From Umezawaea sp036375055 (GTDB lineage Bacteria > Actinomycetota > Actinomycetes > Mycobacteriales > Pseudonocardiaceae): a stretch of 64,000 nt of DNA. The position numbers and the translations under genes are program-made. Positions 16,927-25,175 of this stretch are shown here, piece after piece (position 1 is the stretch's first letter; each line of letters starts with the position of its first letter). The DNA lies in NCBI RefSeq assembly GCF_036375055.1, contig NZ_DASUSQ010000102.1:1-64000 (forward strand), read 5' to 3'. The notes under the pieces are model-generated. The model searched no databases. It had not been told where the DNA came from and worked only from the letters and a program-made list of their open reading frames with translations.

Positions 16927-18108
16927 CTACGCGGTGAAGCGGTGGTGGCCGGTCCACCCCGGATCGCCGGTGGCGGCGAACCGGACCCACGCGCCGTGCA
17001 CCTCCGCCGCCAGCGACGGCGGCACGTCCGGCCCGAGCAGGCCGTCCGGTCCGCGCAGCGCGGGCAGGTGGGTGGTCTCGAACACGAACGGCACCTCAAC
17101 GCCGTGGCAGGCGCCGTAGGGCCCGCCCCGCCAGTCGAAGTCGTAGGTGAGCGCGGCCCCGTGGGCCTCCACGAGCGCGCGCCTGCCCGCGTCGAGCACC
17201 CCGTCGATCGCCGCGGACCGGGACGGGTCCTGGTACAGCCTCGACTCCTCGGTGTTGGTGCCCACCAGCAGGTCCACGGCGCCCGCCACCCGGTTCGCGG
17301 TGCGCACGGTCCCGAACGGCGTCACCCCGGCCGCGCCCGCGGGGCGGAGCCCGCTCACGGCGTCGACCAGGACGGCGTCCGGCACGTCGGCGAAGGCCGC
17401 GCGCGTCGGGGCGATCCCGAGGGCGTCGGCGAGGTCGGCCGCGGTCCTCGCCGCGGTCTCGGGGGGAAGCTCGACGAGTCCGCCGCTCTGGCTGATCGCG
17501 CGGTGGAACAGGCCGCGCGCGGCCGGGTCCACGACCAGCGAGCCGACGATCATGGCCCCGGCGGACTGCCCGACCAGCGTGACCCGACCGGGGTCGCCGC
17601 CGAAGGCCGCGACGTTGTCGCGGACCCAGCCCAGCGCGGCGAGCACGTCGAGCGCGCCGCGGTTGTCCGGTGCTCCGGGCAGGCTGAGCCACCCCGGAGC
17701 ACCGAGGCGGTAGTTCAGGGTCACCAGGACGACGCCGTCGCGGGTGAACGCGGACCCGTCGTAGGCCGGGGCGCTGCCCGTGCCGGACAGGAACCCGCCG
17801 CCGTGCACGAACACCACGACCGGCGCCGACCCGGTCGTGGACGGCGTGGACACGGTGACCGTGAGGTGGTCGTCGCCGGTCACCCGGTCGACCCCCATGA
17901 ACGGGCCCATGTCGGTCCTGCCGAACCAGCGGCGGTCGGGCGCGGGCGCGGACGGGCCCGGCGCGCTCGCGTCCCGCACCCCCGTCCACGGCCGGGGTGG
18001 AGCGGGCGCGGCGAACCGGCCCGCGCCGACCGGCGGCGCGGCGTAGGGGATGCCGTGGAACACGGTGGTGCCGCTGGACACGACACCGGAGGTGGTGGAG
18101 ACCTTCAC
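16927..18108 (-). CDS. Type-B carboxylesterase (para-nitrobenzyl esterase-like)
   Basis: A 393-aa alpha/beta hydrolase. Signature pieces are FHGIPYAAPPVGAGRF, the oxyanion motif VVVFVHGGGFLSGTG, the nucleophile elbow GQSAGA (Ser near residue 180), the acid Glu in GTNTEESRL and the His in ACHGVEVPFVFET. The family is usually about 500 aa. This one is shortened mainly in the C-terminal half, yet keeps the whole triad. No signal peptide is present, so it should be cytosolic. Its GTG start overlaps the stop of the metallo-hydrolase gene as GTGA, making a two-gene operon divergent from the LAL regulator. Ester or lactone detoxification is plausible; the substrate is not predictable. Confidence 0.9.
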   Translation of the reverse strand: MKVSTTSGVVSSGTTVFHGIPYAAPPVGAGRFAAPAPPRPWTGVRDASAPGPSAPAPDRRWFGRTDMGPFMGVDRVTGDDHLTVTVSTPSTTGSAPVVVFVHGGGFLSGTGSAPAYDGSAFTRDGVVLVTLNYRLGAPGWLSLPGAPDNRGALDVLAALGWVRDNVAAFGGDPGRVTLVGQSAGAMIVGSLVVDPAARGLFHRAISQSGGLVELPPETAARTAADLADALGIAPTRAAFADVPDAVLVDAVSGLRPAGAAGVTPFGTVRTANRVAGAVDLLVGTNTEESRLYQDPSRSAAIDGVLDAGRRALVEAHGAALTYDFDWRGGPYGACHGVEVPFVFETTHLPALRGPDGLLGPDVPPSLAAEVHGAWVRFAATGDPGWTGHHRFTA

Positions 18109-18998
18109 GCGAACGCCGCCCATTCCTCGACCGCGAACCTGTCGCCGTCCCTGCGGATCTCCGCCGCGCCCGACCCGGCCAGGTGCGCGGGCAGCACGAG
18201 CGCGTTGTGGTCGGCCGCCCAGCCGAGCACCCGCCTGCGGGTGGCCGTGGCCGCCGCCTCGTCCTCGTCGAAGGACGGGCAGCGGTCGGGCGAGACGAAC
18301 TGGAGCGGGCTGTGCAGCAGGTCGCCGACGAACACGGCGCGGTCCGTGCCCGAGGTCAGGGTGAGCACCGAGGAGCCGGGGGTGTGCCCCGGCGCCGGGT
18401 CGATCCGCAGCGCGTCGTCGAGGACGTACGAGTCCTCCCAGAGCGTGACCAGCCCCGCCTCGTGCACCGGTGCGACGCTGTCCTCGAACACGTTCTGCAT
18501 CTTGCGCCCCGATCGGGTCCGGTGCTCGTTCAGGGGGTTCCAGTAGTCGAAGTCGGCGCGGGCCAGCAGGTAGCGGGCGTTGGGGAACGTCGGCACCCAC
18601 GCCGACCCGTCGAGGCGGGTGTTCCAGCCGACGTGGTCGCCGTGCAGGTGCGTGTTCACCACGACGTCCACGTCCTCCGGCTGGACGCCCGCGCGGGCGA
18701 GGTTGTGCAGGAAGTCCGTGTCCAGGTGCGCGAAGAACGGCATGTACGGCCGTTCCTTGCCGTTGCCGACGCCGGTGTCGACGAGGATCGTCCTGCCCCC
18801 GCTGCGCACCAGCCAGGTCTGCATGACGGCCAGCACCTCGTCCTGCTCCGGCCGCCAGTGGTCGGGCGCGAGCCAGGTCGCGTTGGCCTCCCAGTCCCGC
18901 CGCGGCACGTCCGGGAACACGAACTCGCGCGGCAGTCCGGCAGGGGGTTGTTCGACGACGCGGGTGATCTCGACGTCGCCGAGGGTGATGGTGTCCAT
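18105..18998 (-). CDS. MBL-fold metallo-hydrolase
   Basis: A 297-aa cytosolic metallo-beta-lactamase-fold enzyme. The zinc-ligand motif HLHGDH is in VVVNTHLHGDHVGWN (about residues 113-120). Further ligands are the His in PAPGHTPGSS and the Asp in VFVGDLLHSP, and the final His is probably in VLPAHLAG. It resembles the quorum-quenching lactonase/methyl-parathion-hydrolase-like branch. ATG at 18998 was chosen because the conserved DTITLGDVEITRV strand begins there. It is first in an operon with the type-B esterase, which suggests successive hydrolysis of an ester or lactone compound (inference). Its promoter faces that of the divergent LAL regulator. Confidence 0.9.
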   Translation of the reverse strand: MDTITLGDVEITRVVEQPPAGLPREFVFPDVPRRDWEANATWLAPDHWRPEQDEVLAVMQTWLVRSGGRTILVDTGVGNGKERPYMPFFAHLDTDFLHNLARAGVQPEDVDVVVNTHLHGDHVGWNTRLDGSAWVPTFPNARYLLARADFDYWNPLNEHRTRSGRKMQNVFEDSVAPVHEAGLVTLWEDSYVLDDALRIDPAPGHTPGSSVLTLTSGTDRAVFVGDLLHSPLQFVSPDRCPSFDEDEAAATATRRRVLGWAADHNALVLPAHLAGSGAAEIRRDGDRFAVEEWAAFA

Positions 18999-19032
18999 GC
19001 CGTCGAGCCTGGCCGCCAGGACGTGCCGCGGG

Positions 19033-19066
19033 GTATCGGTCACGTGACTGCGGTCGCCGATACAGT
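19033..19066. promoter_or_regulatory. Divergent promoter pair with inverted repeat
   Basis: Arms GTATCGG (19033-19039) and CCGATAC (19057-19063) flank 17 bp containing the palindrome TCACGTGA (19039-19046). The right arm runs into TACAGT (19061-19066), a good -10 box 7 nt before GTG 19074. The left arm gives GATACC on the other strand, suitable as the -10 for the metallo-hydrolase operon. One site could therefore control both directions. Confidence 0.6.
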
Positions 19067-19073
19067 CGACCCG

Positions 19074-21695
19074 GTGAGGACAGCGGGCCGGGAGGCCGAG
19101 ATCGCCTCCGTCACGGGGTTGACCAGCGGGGTCCTGGTCGTCGCGGGTGAGCCGGGGACGGGCGTGAGCACGCTGCTCGACGCCGCCGCGGACGCCGCGT
19201 CGGCCGACCGCGCGGTGCTGCGGCTGACCGGGGCGCGCGGCGAGGCGACCCTGCCGTTCTCCGGGCTGCACCAGCTCCTGCGCCCGGTGCTCCGCGAGGC
19301 CGACGAGCTGCCCGAGCGCCAGCGGTCGGCGCTGCTCGGCGCGATCGGCCTCGGCGGGGACGCCGGCCCGCCGGACCGGCTGATCATCGGTGTCGCCGTC
19401 CTCGCGCTGCTGTCGGAGCTGAGCGACCGCGTCCCGGTGCTCGTCGTGGTGGACGACGTGCGGTGGGTCGACGAGGGGTCGCGCGACGTGCTGGCGTTCG
19501 TCGCCCGGCGCATCGGCGACGAGCCGCTGGCCGTGCTCGTCGGCGCGCGGGACGAGGCCGAGTTCCCCGGCTTCCCGCTCCTGGCGCTCGGTCCGCTCGA
19601 CCCGCTCGCGGCGGCGGCCCTGCTCGACGCCCAGCCGTCGCCGCCGACCGGCGCGCTCCGCCCACGGGTGCTGGCGCAGGCCGCGGGCAACCCGCTCGCG
19701 CTCGTCGAACTCGCCAGGGCCGGGTGCGCCGACGACGACATCCTGCCGCTGACCGAGCGGCTCGAACGGATCTACACCGCCGACCTCGACCGGCTGCCCG
19801 AGGCGACGCGGAGCGCGTTGCTGCTGGTCGCGGCGGACACGGCCGACCTCGTCGCGCACACCCTCGCCACCGAGCTGGCACCGGCCGAGGCGGCGGGGCT
19901 GGTGCGGCTGGGCGGCGGCCGGGTCCGCTTCCGGCACCCGCTCCTGCGGTCGGCGATCTACCACTCGGCACCGCTCGCGGCGCGGTCGGAGGCCCACCGC
20001 GCGCTCGCCGCCCTGCTCGCCGCCGAACCGGACCGGCGGGCCTGGCACCTGGCCGCCGCCGCCACCGGACCCGACGAGGCCGTGGCCGCCGAGCTGGAGG
20101 CGACCGCGAGCCGCGCCCGGTGCCGGGGCGGTCACGCCGCCGCCGCGGGCGCGCTCGAACGGGCGGCCGAGCTGAGCCCCGACCCCGACGACCGGGCCCG
20201 GCGGCTGGTGCTCGCCGCGGGCGCCGCCGTCGGCACCGGCCAGGCGCGGTGGGTCGAGCAGCTCGCGACGGCGGCGACCCACCTCACCGACGACCCCTTC
20301 CTGGTCGCCACGGCCGAGCTGAGGGTCGGCCAGGTCCTCACGCTGACCTCCCGCCACGCCAGGGCGATGGAGCTGCTGATGCGCGCGGCCGACCAGCCGT
20401 CGCTGACCGTGCAGGCACTCGCGGCGGCGGCCGTGACCAGCTTCTACTCCGGTGCCGAGCACGACCGCGACCTGGTGCGCGGTCGGTCCGGCGGCGACCC
20501 GTGGACGGCGGCGGTCGTCGACCCCCGCGAGAACCGGGCCGAGCTGGCCGCGCGCATCCCCGACCTGGTCGCCCGCGCGGGCGACGACCCGGCCGTGCTC
20601 ACCTCGCTCGGCGCGATGGCGTGGCTGCTCGACGAGACCGCGCTCGCCGTGCGGATCTACGACGACGCGCTGCACCGCTGCCGTGCCGCGGGTCGGCTGC
20701 CGACCGGGCTGGGCTGCTCCGCGGGCTGGGCCTACCTCGACCACGGCGACTGGGCCCAGGCGCGGCTGGCGGCCGCGAGCGCGGCAGCGTTGTCGGCCGG
20801 TGCCGACCTCCCGCACCTCACCGCGGCGCACCTGGTCCTCGAAGCCTCCGCCGTCGTGCTCTCCGGGGACACCGCCACGGCACGCGACCTGGCGGACCGC
20901 GCGCTGGCCACGATCGACCCGGCCACGAGCAGGGCGGTCGGCGCACGGGCCCGGTGGGTGCTCGGCATGGCGGCGGTCGCCGACGGCGACCACGTCACGG
21001 CGTACGAGCGGTTCCGGCAGCTCTTCACCGCCGACGGCGATCCCGTCCACCACCACTTCTCCCACGTCGCGCTGGCCGAACTCGCCGCGGCGGCGGTCCG
21101 CACCGGGCACGAGGCCGAGGCCGCCGAGATCCTCGACCGGGCGGAGAAGGGCGTGGCGGACGACGCGTCCGCGCGGACGCGCCTCCTGCTGCACCGCGGC
21201 CGGGCGCTGCTGGAACCCGACGCCGCCGAGGACCGCTTCCGGACGGCGCTGGCCGATCCGCTGGGGGAGCAGTGGCCGTTCGAGCGCGCCCAGGTGCTCC
21301 TCGACCACGGCGAGTGGCTGCGCCGCCGCCGTCGGATCGCCGAGGCCCGTCCGGTGCTGACCGCCGCCAACGAGGTGTTCCGCCGCCTGGGCGCCCGCCC
21401 GTGGCTCGACCGCGCCCAGGGGGAGCTGCGGGCCGCGGGCGTCGACTCCGCGCCCGCCGCGCCGGACGCGCTCACGTCCCTCACGCCCCAGCAGCAGCAG
21501 ATCATCCGGCTCGCGGCGCGCGGGCTGACCAACAGGGAGATCGGCGAACGCCTGTTCCTGTCGCCGCGCACCGTCGGCTCGCACCTGTACCGGAGCTTCC
21601 CGAAGCTGGGCATCACCGCCAGGTCCCAGCTCCGGGACATCGTGGACGGCGCGGCGGTGTCGCACCGGGACCGACCGCGACCGGTCCACGGCTGA
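19074..21695 (+). CDS. LuxR-family LAL-type regulator with degenerate Walker A
   Basis: An 873-aa large ATP-binding LuxR-type regulator. GTG at 19074 was chosen because the conserved AGREAEI starts there and a -10 box precedes it by 7 nt (leaderless); GTG 19044 is an alternative. An AAA/NACHT-like ATPase fills about 1-260. Walker A reads GEPGTGVST (about 24-32), where the invariant Lys is Val. Walker B is VLVVVDDVRWVD. A long helical-repeat sensor region (about 280-790) precedes the C-terminal LuxR helix-turn-helix (about 802-865), LTPQQQQIIRLAARGLTNRE. It is divergent from the metallo-hydrolase/esterase operon, its likely target. Loss of the Lys suggests that it does not hydrolyse ATP normally. 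Confidence 0.93.
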   Translation: MRTAGREAEIASVTGLTSGVLVVAGEPGTGVSTLLDAAADAASADRAVLRLTGARGEATLPFSGLHQLLRPVLREADELPERQRSALLGAIGLGGDAGPPDRLIIGVAVLALLSELSDRVPVLVVVDDVRWVDEGSRDVLAFVARRIGDEPLAVLVGARDEAEFPGFPLLALGPLDPLAAAALLDAQPSPPTGALRPRVLAQAAGNPLALVELARAGCADDDILPLTERLERIYTADLDRLPEATRSALLLVAADTADLVAHTLATELAPAEAAGLVRLGGGRVRFRHPLLRSAIYHSAPLAARSEAHRALAALLAAEPDRRAWHLAAAATGPDEAVAAELEATASRARCRGGHAAAAGALERAAELSPDPDDRARRLVLAAGAAVGTGQARWVEQLATAATHLTDDPFLVATAELRVGQVLTLTSRHARAMELLMRAADQPSLTVQALAAAAVTSFYSGAEHDRDLVRGRSGGDPWTAAVVDPRENRAELAARIPDLVARAGDDPAVLTSLGAMAWLLDETALAVRIYDDALHRCRAAGRLPTGLGCSAGWAYLDHGDWAQARLAAASAAALSAGADLPHLTAAHLVLEASAVVLSGDTATARDLADRALATIDPATSRAVGARARWVLGMAAVADGDHVTAYERFRQLFTADGDPVHHHFSHVALAELAAAAVRTGHEAEAAEILDRAEKGVADDASARTRLLLHRGRALLEPDAAEDRFRTALADPLGEQWPFERAQVLLDHGEWLRRRRRIAEARPVLTAANEVFRRLGARPWLDRAQGELRAAGVDSAPAAPDALTSLTPQQQQIIRLAARGLTNREIGERLFLSPRTVGSHLYRSFPKLGITARSQLRDIVDGAAVSHRDRPRPVHG

Positions 21696-21702
21696 CGCGG
21701 TC

Positions 21703-21737
21703 CGGCCGCCGCGACCCGGTCGGGGCCGCGGCGGCCG
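21703..21737. terminator. Bidirectional hairpin terminator
   Basis: A perfect 11-bp stem (21703-21713 with 21727-21737) that can extend by further internal pairs. It lies between the convergent LAL and DUF6968 genes, immediately before the latter's stop. Confidence 0.8.
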
Positions 21738-21743
21738 TCCTGA

Positions 21744-22091
21744 TCAGGACCTGGTGAGCCCGGCGACGTCCGGGGCGACCGTCAGACCGAACTCGGTCAT
21801 CCCGAACCAGTCCAGCGACACCCCCGCCCGTTCCGCCCGCGCGGCCAGCTCCACCCGCAGGCCGAAGACGCTCAGCAGCAGCGCCTGGAGGGAGTCGACG
21901 CCGAAGGACGCCCCGACCGCGTCGTCGCCGAGACCGAGGATCTGGTGCGGGCAGCACCAGTCACCGTTGCTGCTCAGCGGATCGGGGTGCGGCGTGCCCA
22001 CCCTGATCGTCACGGTGCCGCGCGCGCCGTTCTCGGCGGTGCTCTCCAGGTCGCGCTCGGCGATGACCGCACCGAGTTCGTAGATCGTCAT
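21744..22091 (-). CDS. DUF6968 family protein
   Basis: A 115-aa soluble protein starting at ATG. It begins MTIYELGAVIAERDLE, then has the conserved core DWCCPHQILGLGD and a helix SLQALLLSVFGLRVELAARA, the pattern I associate with DUF6968. The function of this group is unknown; the Cys pair after the Trp is a noticeable feature. It starts 18 bp after the stop of the secreted mannanase gene on the same strand, so it may be co-transcribed, though a biochemical link is not evident. Confidence 0.72.
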   Translation of the reverse strand: MTIYELGAVIAERDLESTAENGARGTVTIRVGTPHPDPLSSNGDWCCPHQILGLGDDAVGASFGVDSLQALLLSVFGLRVELAARAERAGVSLDWFGMTEFGLTVAPDVAGLTRS

Positions 22092-22109
22092 CGAACCACC
22101 GTACCCGCG

Positions 22110-23672
22110 CTACCCGGCCGCGTTCATCAGGTCGACGGCGCTGTGCTGCCGTGCGGCGTCGCTGCGCTGGAACGGGCCCGCCCAGGGCTGGTCGTAGGAG
22201 TCGCTGCTGGACCGGTCCCGCGCGTACGCCGAGTCGGCCTGCCGTTGCAGGTACGCGGTGTACGGCCGGTCGGCCAGCACCCGGTTCAACGCCGCCAGCC
22301 CGCGCGCGTAGACGCCCTTGAACGACGGGACGTCCCCGCCGCCGCCGTTGTCGAACAGGATGCCGCCGGGGTTGAGCGCGGCGTTGGTGGTGGACGCGTT
22401 CGCGAGCGCGCGGGCCCTGGTGAGCAGGCTCGCGTCCCCGGTGGCGCGGTGCAGCTCGACCAGAGCGGCCAGCGGCACGCCCTGGTTGTAGCTCCACGGC
22501 GTCTGCCCGTTGTTGGCGCACGTGCCGAGGGTGAGGCCGTCGTTGACCAGGTTGGCGCTGTTGATCATCCCGCTGTTCTGGAACCACGTCCACCCGGCCC
22601 TGGCGCGGGACAGGTACGCGGTGTCGCCGGGGATCCGGTTGTGCAGCGCGGCGTTGAGCTGGACGTAGAGCGAGTTGGCGATGGCGTTCTTGTAGGTCTT
22701 GCTGGAGCTCCACCACACCCCGCCGCCGCACACCGAGTCCCAGAACTTGGCCATGTGGTCGGCGCCGACGCGCGCGGTGCTGAGGTAGCGGCTCTCGCCG
22801 GTCAGGTCGTAGGCGGCGACCCACGCCAGGCCCCACCACGCGATGTCGTCCTGGTAGGCGTTGATGAAGTTCCCGTCCCACGCGGTGATGTTCAGGTCGT
22901 AGGTGCGCGCGATGGCGTAGCGGTAGCTGCCCATCCCGGTCAGCCGGGCGTTGTCGATGATCGCCGTGAGGGCGTTCGCCGAGTTCCACCAGCCGGTCGT
23001 GTCGAACAGGCCGTTGGCGAGGTTGTAGCGCTCCATCAGCGCGGTCGCGGCGGCCGTGCGGCGGTTGCCCGCGTTCCACGTCGTCCGGTACCAGCTCGTG
23101 CACGCGACGGCGGTCGACCCCGACGGCTGGGTGCAGGCGCGCAGCAGGCCCACGCCGAGGTTGGCCCAGTCGTCGACGTTGAACATCGTCGTGCGCCAGT
23201 CGCCGACCCCGGCGGGGACGCGCGTGTCGCCGAGCCGCGAGCCCGAGCCCCAGCTGACGCCCGCGTCGAACGACCGGTCCAGCCACAGCGCGTCACCCTG
23301 GACGGCGGGGGTGATCCGCGCCCAGCCCATCGCGTCGGTGTCGTTGAAGTGCAGGGAGATCTGCCGCGTGCCGACGGTGAGGGTCTGCGTCAGCCGGTCG
23401 GTGGGCGCGAGCGCGGGGTCGCGGGCGTCGCAGAACCTGTTGCAGACGACGGCCGAGGCCGCGGGGGCCGCGGGTGAGGTCGACGGCGGGCCGCCGGTCG
23501 GCCGGGTGGGGGCGTCGGGACGGGTGGCCGACCGCTGGGCGCTCGACGGCAGCGCGGGGTCGCGGGTGTCGCAGTAGGCGCCGCAGTCGGCGGGCGCGGC
23601 GGTGGTCCGTTCGGGCGGCACGACGACCACGAGGGACAGGACGAGCGAGGTGAGAACGGCAGCTTTCAGCAC
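22110..23672 (-). CDS. Secreted GH76-type alpha-1,6-mannanase
   Basis: A 520-aa exported enzyme starting at GTG with GGGAGGT upstream. The signal peptide (LTSLVLSLVVVVPPERTTAAP) is followed by a Cys-rich, Pro/Thr-rich stretch in which a short CDTRDPAL-like motif occurs twice (DCGAYCDTRDPAL and VCNRFCDARDPAL). The (alpha/alpha)6 catalytic domain (about 165-515) carries the GH76 tandem Asp in NAYQDDIAWWGLAW, with NSANALTAIIDNARLTG and WSYNQGVPLAALVEL as further family motifs. GH76 enzymes cut alpha-1,6-mannan backbones of yeast and fungal wall mannoprotein, and also mycobacterial lipoglycan. Its promoter has a LacI-type operator over the start point and a second palindrome above the -35. Confidence 0.92.
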   Translation of the reverse strand: MLKAAVLTSLVLSLVVVVPPERTTAAPADCGAYCDTRDPALPSSAQRSATRPDAPTRPTGGPPSTSPAAPAASAVVCNRFCDARDPALAPTDRLTQTLTVGTRQISLHFNDTDAMGWARITPAVQGDALWLDRSFDAGVSWGSGSRLGDTRVPAGVGDWRTTMFNVDDWANLGVGLLRACTQPSGSTAVACTSWYRTTWNAGNRRTAAATALMERYNLANGLFDTTGWWNSANALTAIIDNARLTGMGSYRYAIARTYDLNITAWDGNFINAYQDDIAWWGLAWVAAYDLTGESRYLSTARVGADHMAKFWDSVCGGGVWWSSSKTYKNAIANSLYVQLNAALHNRIPGDTAYLSRARAGWTWFQNSGMINSANLVNDGLTLGTCANNGQTPWSYNQGVPLAALVELHRATGDASLLTRARALANASTTNAALNPGGILFDNGGGGDVPSFKGVYARGLAALNRVLADRPYTAYLQRQADSAYARDRSSSDSYDQPWAGPFQRSDAARQHSAVDLMNAAG

Positions 23673-23713
23673 AGGACCTCCCGGAGCAGGGGGTGGGTGG
23701 CCGTGGGAAAAAG

Positions 23714-23762
23714 TGAGAGCGCTCTCATCTTGAGGCTAGGGCTCGTTTGCGTTAAGCGTCAA
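23714..23762 (-). promoter_or_regulatory. GH76 promoter with CebR-like LacI operator
   Basis: On the minus strand, TTGACG (23757-23762) and TAGCCT (23733-23738) with an 18-bp spacer make a good sigma-70-type promoter. The perfect palindrome TGAGAGCGCTCTCA (23714-23727) covers the expected start point near 23726. It differs from the known Streptomyces CebR site TGGGAGCGCTCCCA at two symmetric bases, so repression by a LacI-family sugar regulator is expected. Confidence 0.72.
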
Positions 23763-23767
23763 GGAAA

Positions 23768-23783
23768 TGTCCTGTTCAGGACA
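23768..23783. promoter_or_regulatory. 16-bp perfect palindrome above the GH76 -35 box
   Basis: TGTCCTGTTCAGGACA has two perfect 7-bp arms around TT. It begins 6 bp above the -35 hexamer of the GH76 promoter, the position of an activator site. The binding protein is unknown. Confidence 0.5.
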
Positions 23784-24181
23784 GCGCACGAGCGGTGCGC
23801 CGGGTGGCGGTCCACTGTGGACGGCCACCCGGCGGCTCGTGCCGCGCCGCGCCGCCCGGTGCGTGCCGTGCAGGGTGACGCCGCTGCTCGGGACGTCGCC
23901 TGCGCACCCGGTCGGTGGGCACGCGGGCGACATCACCCCCCTTGAGCGCCGCGATGACGTCCGACACCGCGCGGACCGCGCCCGCGGCCCGATGCGCCCT
24001 TCACGGTAATCAGCCGGGGCGGTCCCCTCACGCACTTTCGGGCTAGGCCGAACGAGCGTGGTGAGGAGGTTTCCCGGAACGCCCCGGCGTGGTGAGGAGT
24101 TTTTCCGGGCCCCGTCCTGTGTACTCGTCGCGCGCCCTCGTCGAGCGCGGCGCGGGCACGATCACGCCTCCGGGGGGAACC
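23784..24181. other. Long intergenic region with hairpin, no gene seen
   Basis: The gene-free space between the divergent GH76 and DUF5937 genes is 509 bp in all. It holds the GH76 control sites, a strong hairpin at 23798-23834 (11-bp perfect outer stem CGCCGGGTGGC/GCCACCCGGCG, then an inner GTCCA/TGGAC stem) and the direct repeat at 24056-24108. No open frame here shows convincing codon structure. Confidence 0.5.
24056..24108. repeat. Two-copy 22-bp direct repeat, 31-bp period
   Basis: GCGTGGTGAGGAG and the following bases occur at 24056-24077 and again at 24087-24108 with three mismatches. The repeat lies in the 5' region of the DUF5937 regulator gene. It could be a tandem binding site or a local duplication. 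Confidence 0.55.
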
Positions 24182-25126
24182 GTGCTCCGAATCCACTTCT
24201 CCGCCGACGACCTGGGCAGGGTCAGGCTGGCCGGGGCGCCCGACCCGCTCTGGGAAGCGGTGCTGAGCCTGCACCAGTGGCAGCACCGCGGACCCGATCC
24301 GGACCTGGTGGGGTGGCAGCGCCGCGCCCGCCGGGCCGTGCGGTCGTCCGGCCAGATGGTCGTGATCACGAAGCTGCTCGCGCTCGTGCCGCCGCACGGC
24401 TACACACCGGACTTCCTGACGCCGACCGGCTGCTCGACCCTGGAGCAGGGCCTGGACGCGGTGCTGCGCACACCGAGGCGCCGCGTGCGGGGCGACCTGA
24501 CCGCGCTGGCGGAAGGCGTCCGGCTGCCGGTGTGGGTGCGGGACCTGGCCGAGGGCGGGTCCCGGCAGCTCGCGGCCGTGGTCGCGGCCCTGCGCCGGTA
24601 CCACGACCTCGTGGTCGGACCGCACCTCGCGGACCTCGGGCCCCCGGTCGTCGCGGACGCCAGGGCCGTGCCGCGGCACGAGGCGGACGACGCGCTGGAC
24701 GGCCTGGCACCCGGCGTGCAGTGGCGGGCACCTGTGCTCCAGGCGCCCTACCCGTGCGACCAGGACCTGTACCTGCGGGGACGAGGCCTGCTCCTGGTGC
24801 CGTCGCACTTCTGCCGCCGCACGCCGGTGACGCTGGCGGACCCGGAACTGGACCCGGTGCTGGTCTACCCGACCCTCGTCACCCGTCGTGAGCCGTCGCC
24901 CGGTCTGGTGGCGTTGGTGGGGCGGACGCGGGCGCGGGTGATGCAGGTGCTCACGACGTCCCGGTCGACCGGTGAGATCGGTCGGCTCCTGGACCTGTCG
25001 GGCGCCAGTGCGAGTGAGCACACGACGGTGCTGCGCAACGCGGGTCTGGTCGCCAGCACGCGTCGGGGGAACACGGTGCGGCACGTGCTGACGTCGAAGG
25101 GGCACCTGCTGGTGAGCACGGCCTGA
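24182..25126 (+). CDS. DUF5937/ArsR-type winged-helix regulator
   Basis: A 314-aa protein starting at GTG with CGGGGGGAAC upstream. The N-terminal region opens with RIHFSADDLGRVRLAGAPDPLWEAVLS, characteristic of the DUF5937 part of large actinobacterial ArsR-like regulators. The C-terminal winged helix (about 235-310) has STGEIGRLLDLSGASASEHT, LRNAGLVASTRRGN and a wing. These proteins lack the metal-binding Cys set of classical ArsR. The gene is isolated: divergent from GH76 across 509 bp, and convergent with the large helical-repeat gene with a strong terminator between. Its target is not evident. Confidence 0.85.
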   Translation: MLRIHFSADDLGRVRLAGAPDPLWEAVLSLHQWQHRGPDPDLVGWQRRARRAVRSSGQMVVITKLLALVPPHGYTPDFLTPTGCSTLEQGLDAVLRTPRRRVRGDLTALAEGVRLPVWVRDLAEGGSRQLAAVVAALRRYHDLVVGPHLADLGPPVVADARAVPRHEADDALDGLAPGVQWRAPVLQAPYPCDQDLYLRGRGLLLVPSHFCRRTPVTLADPELDPVLVYPTLVTRREPSPGLVALVGRTRARVMQVLTTSRSTGEIGRLLDLSGASASEHTTVLRNAGLVASTRRGNTVRHVLTSKGHLLVSTA

Positions 25127-25129
25127 GCG

Positions 25130-25172
25130 GCCACCCCGGTGGCCATCCGCGGTGGACGGCCACCGGGGTGGC
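25130..25172. terminator. Strong bidirectional hairpin terminator
   Basis: A perfect 15-bp stem (25130-25144 with 25158-25172) with a 13-nt loop, filling the gap between the convergent DUF5937 and helical-repeat genes. Confidence 0.88.
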
Positions 25173-25175
25173 GGG

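Noticed and set aside
18105..21689. 1,194-codon minus-strand frame joining antisense LAL sequence to the metallo-hydrolase
   Set aside because: Only the part from 18998 downward has MBL motifs. The rest is antisense to a complete LAL regulator.
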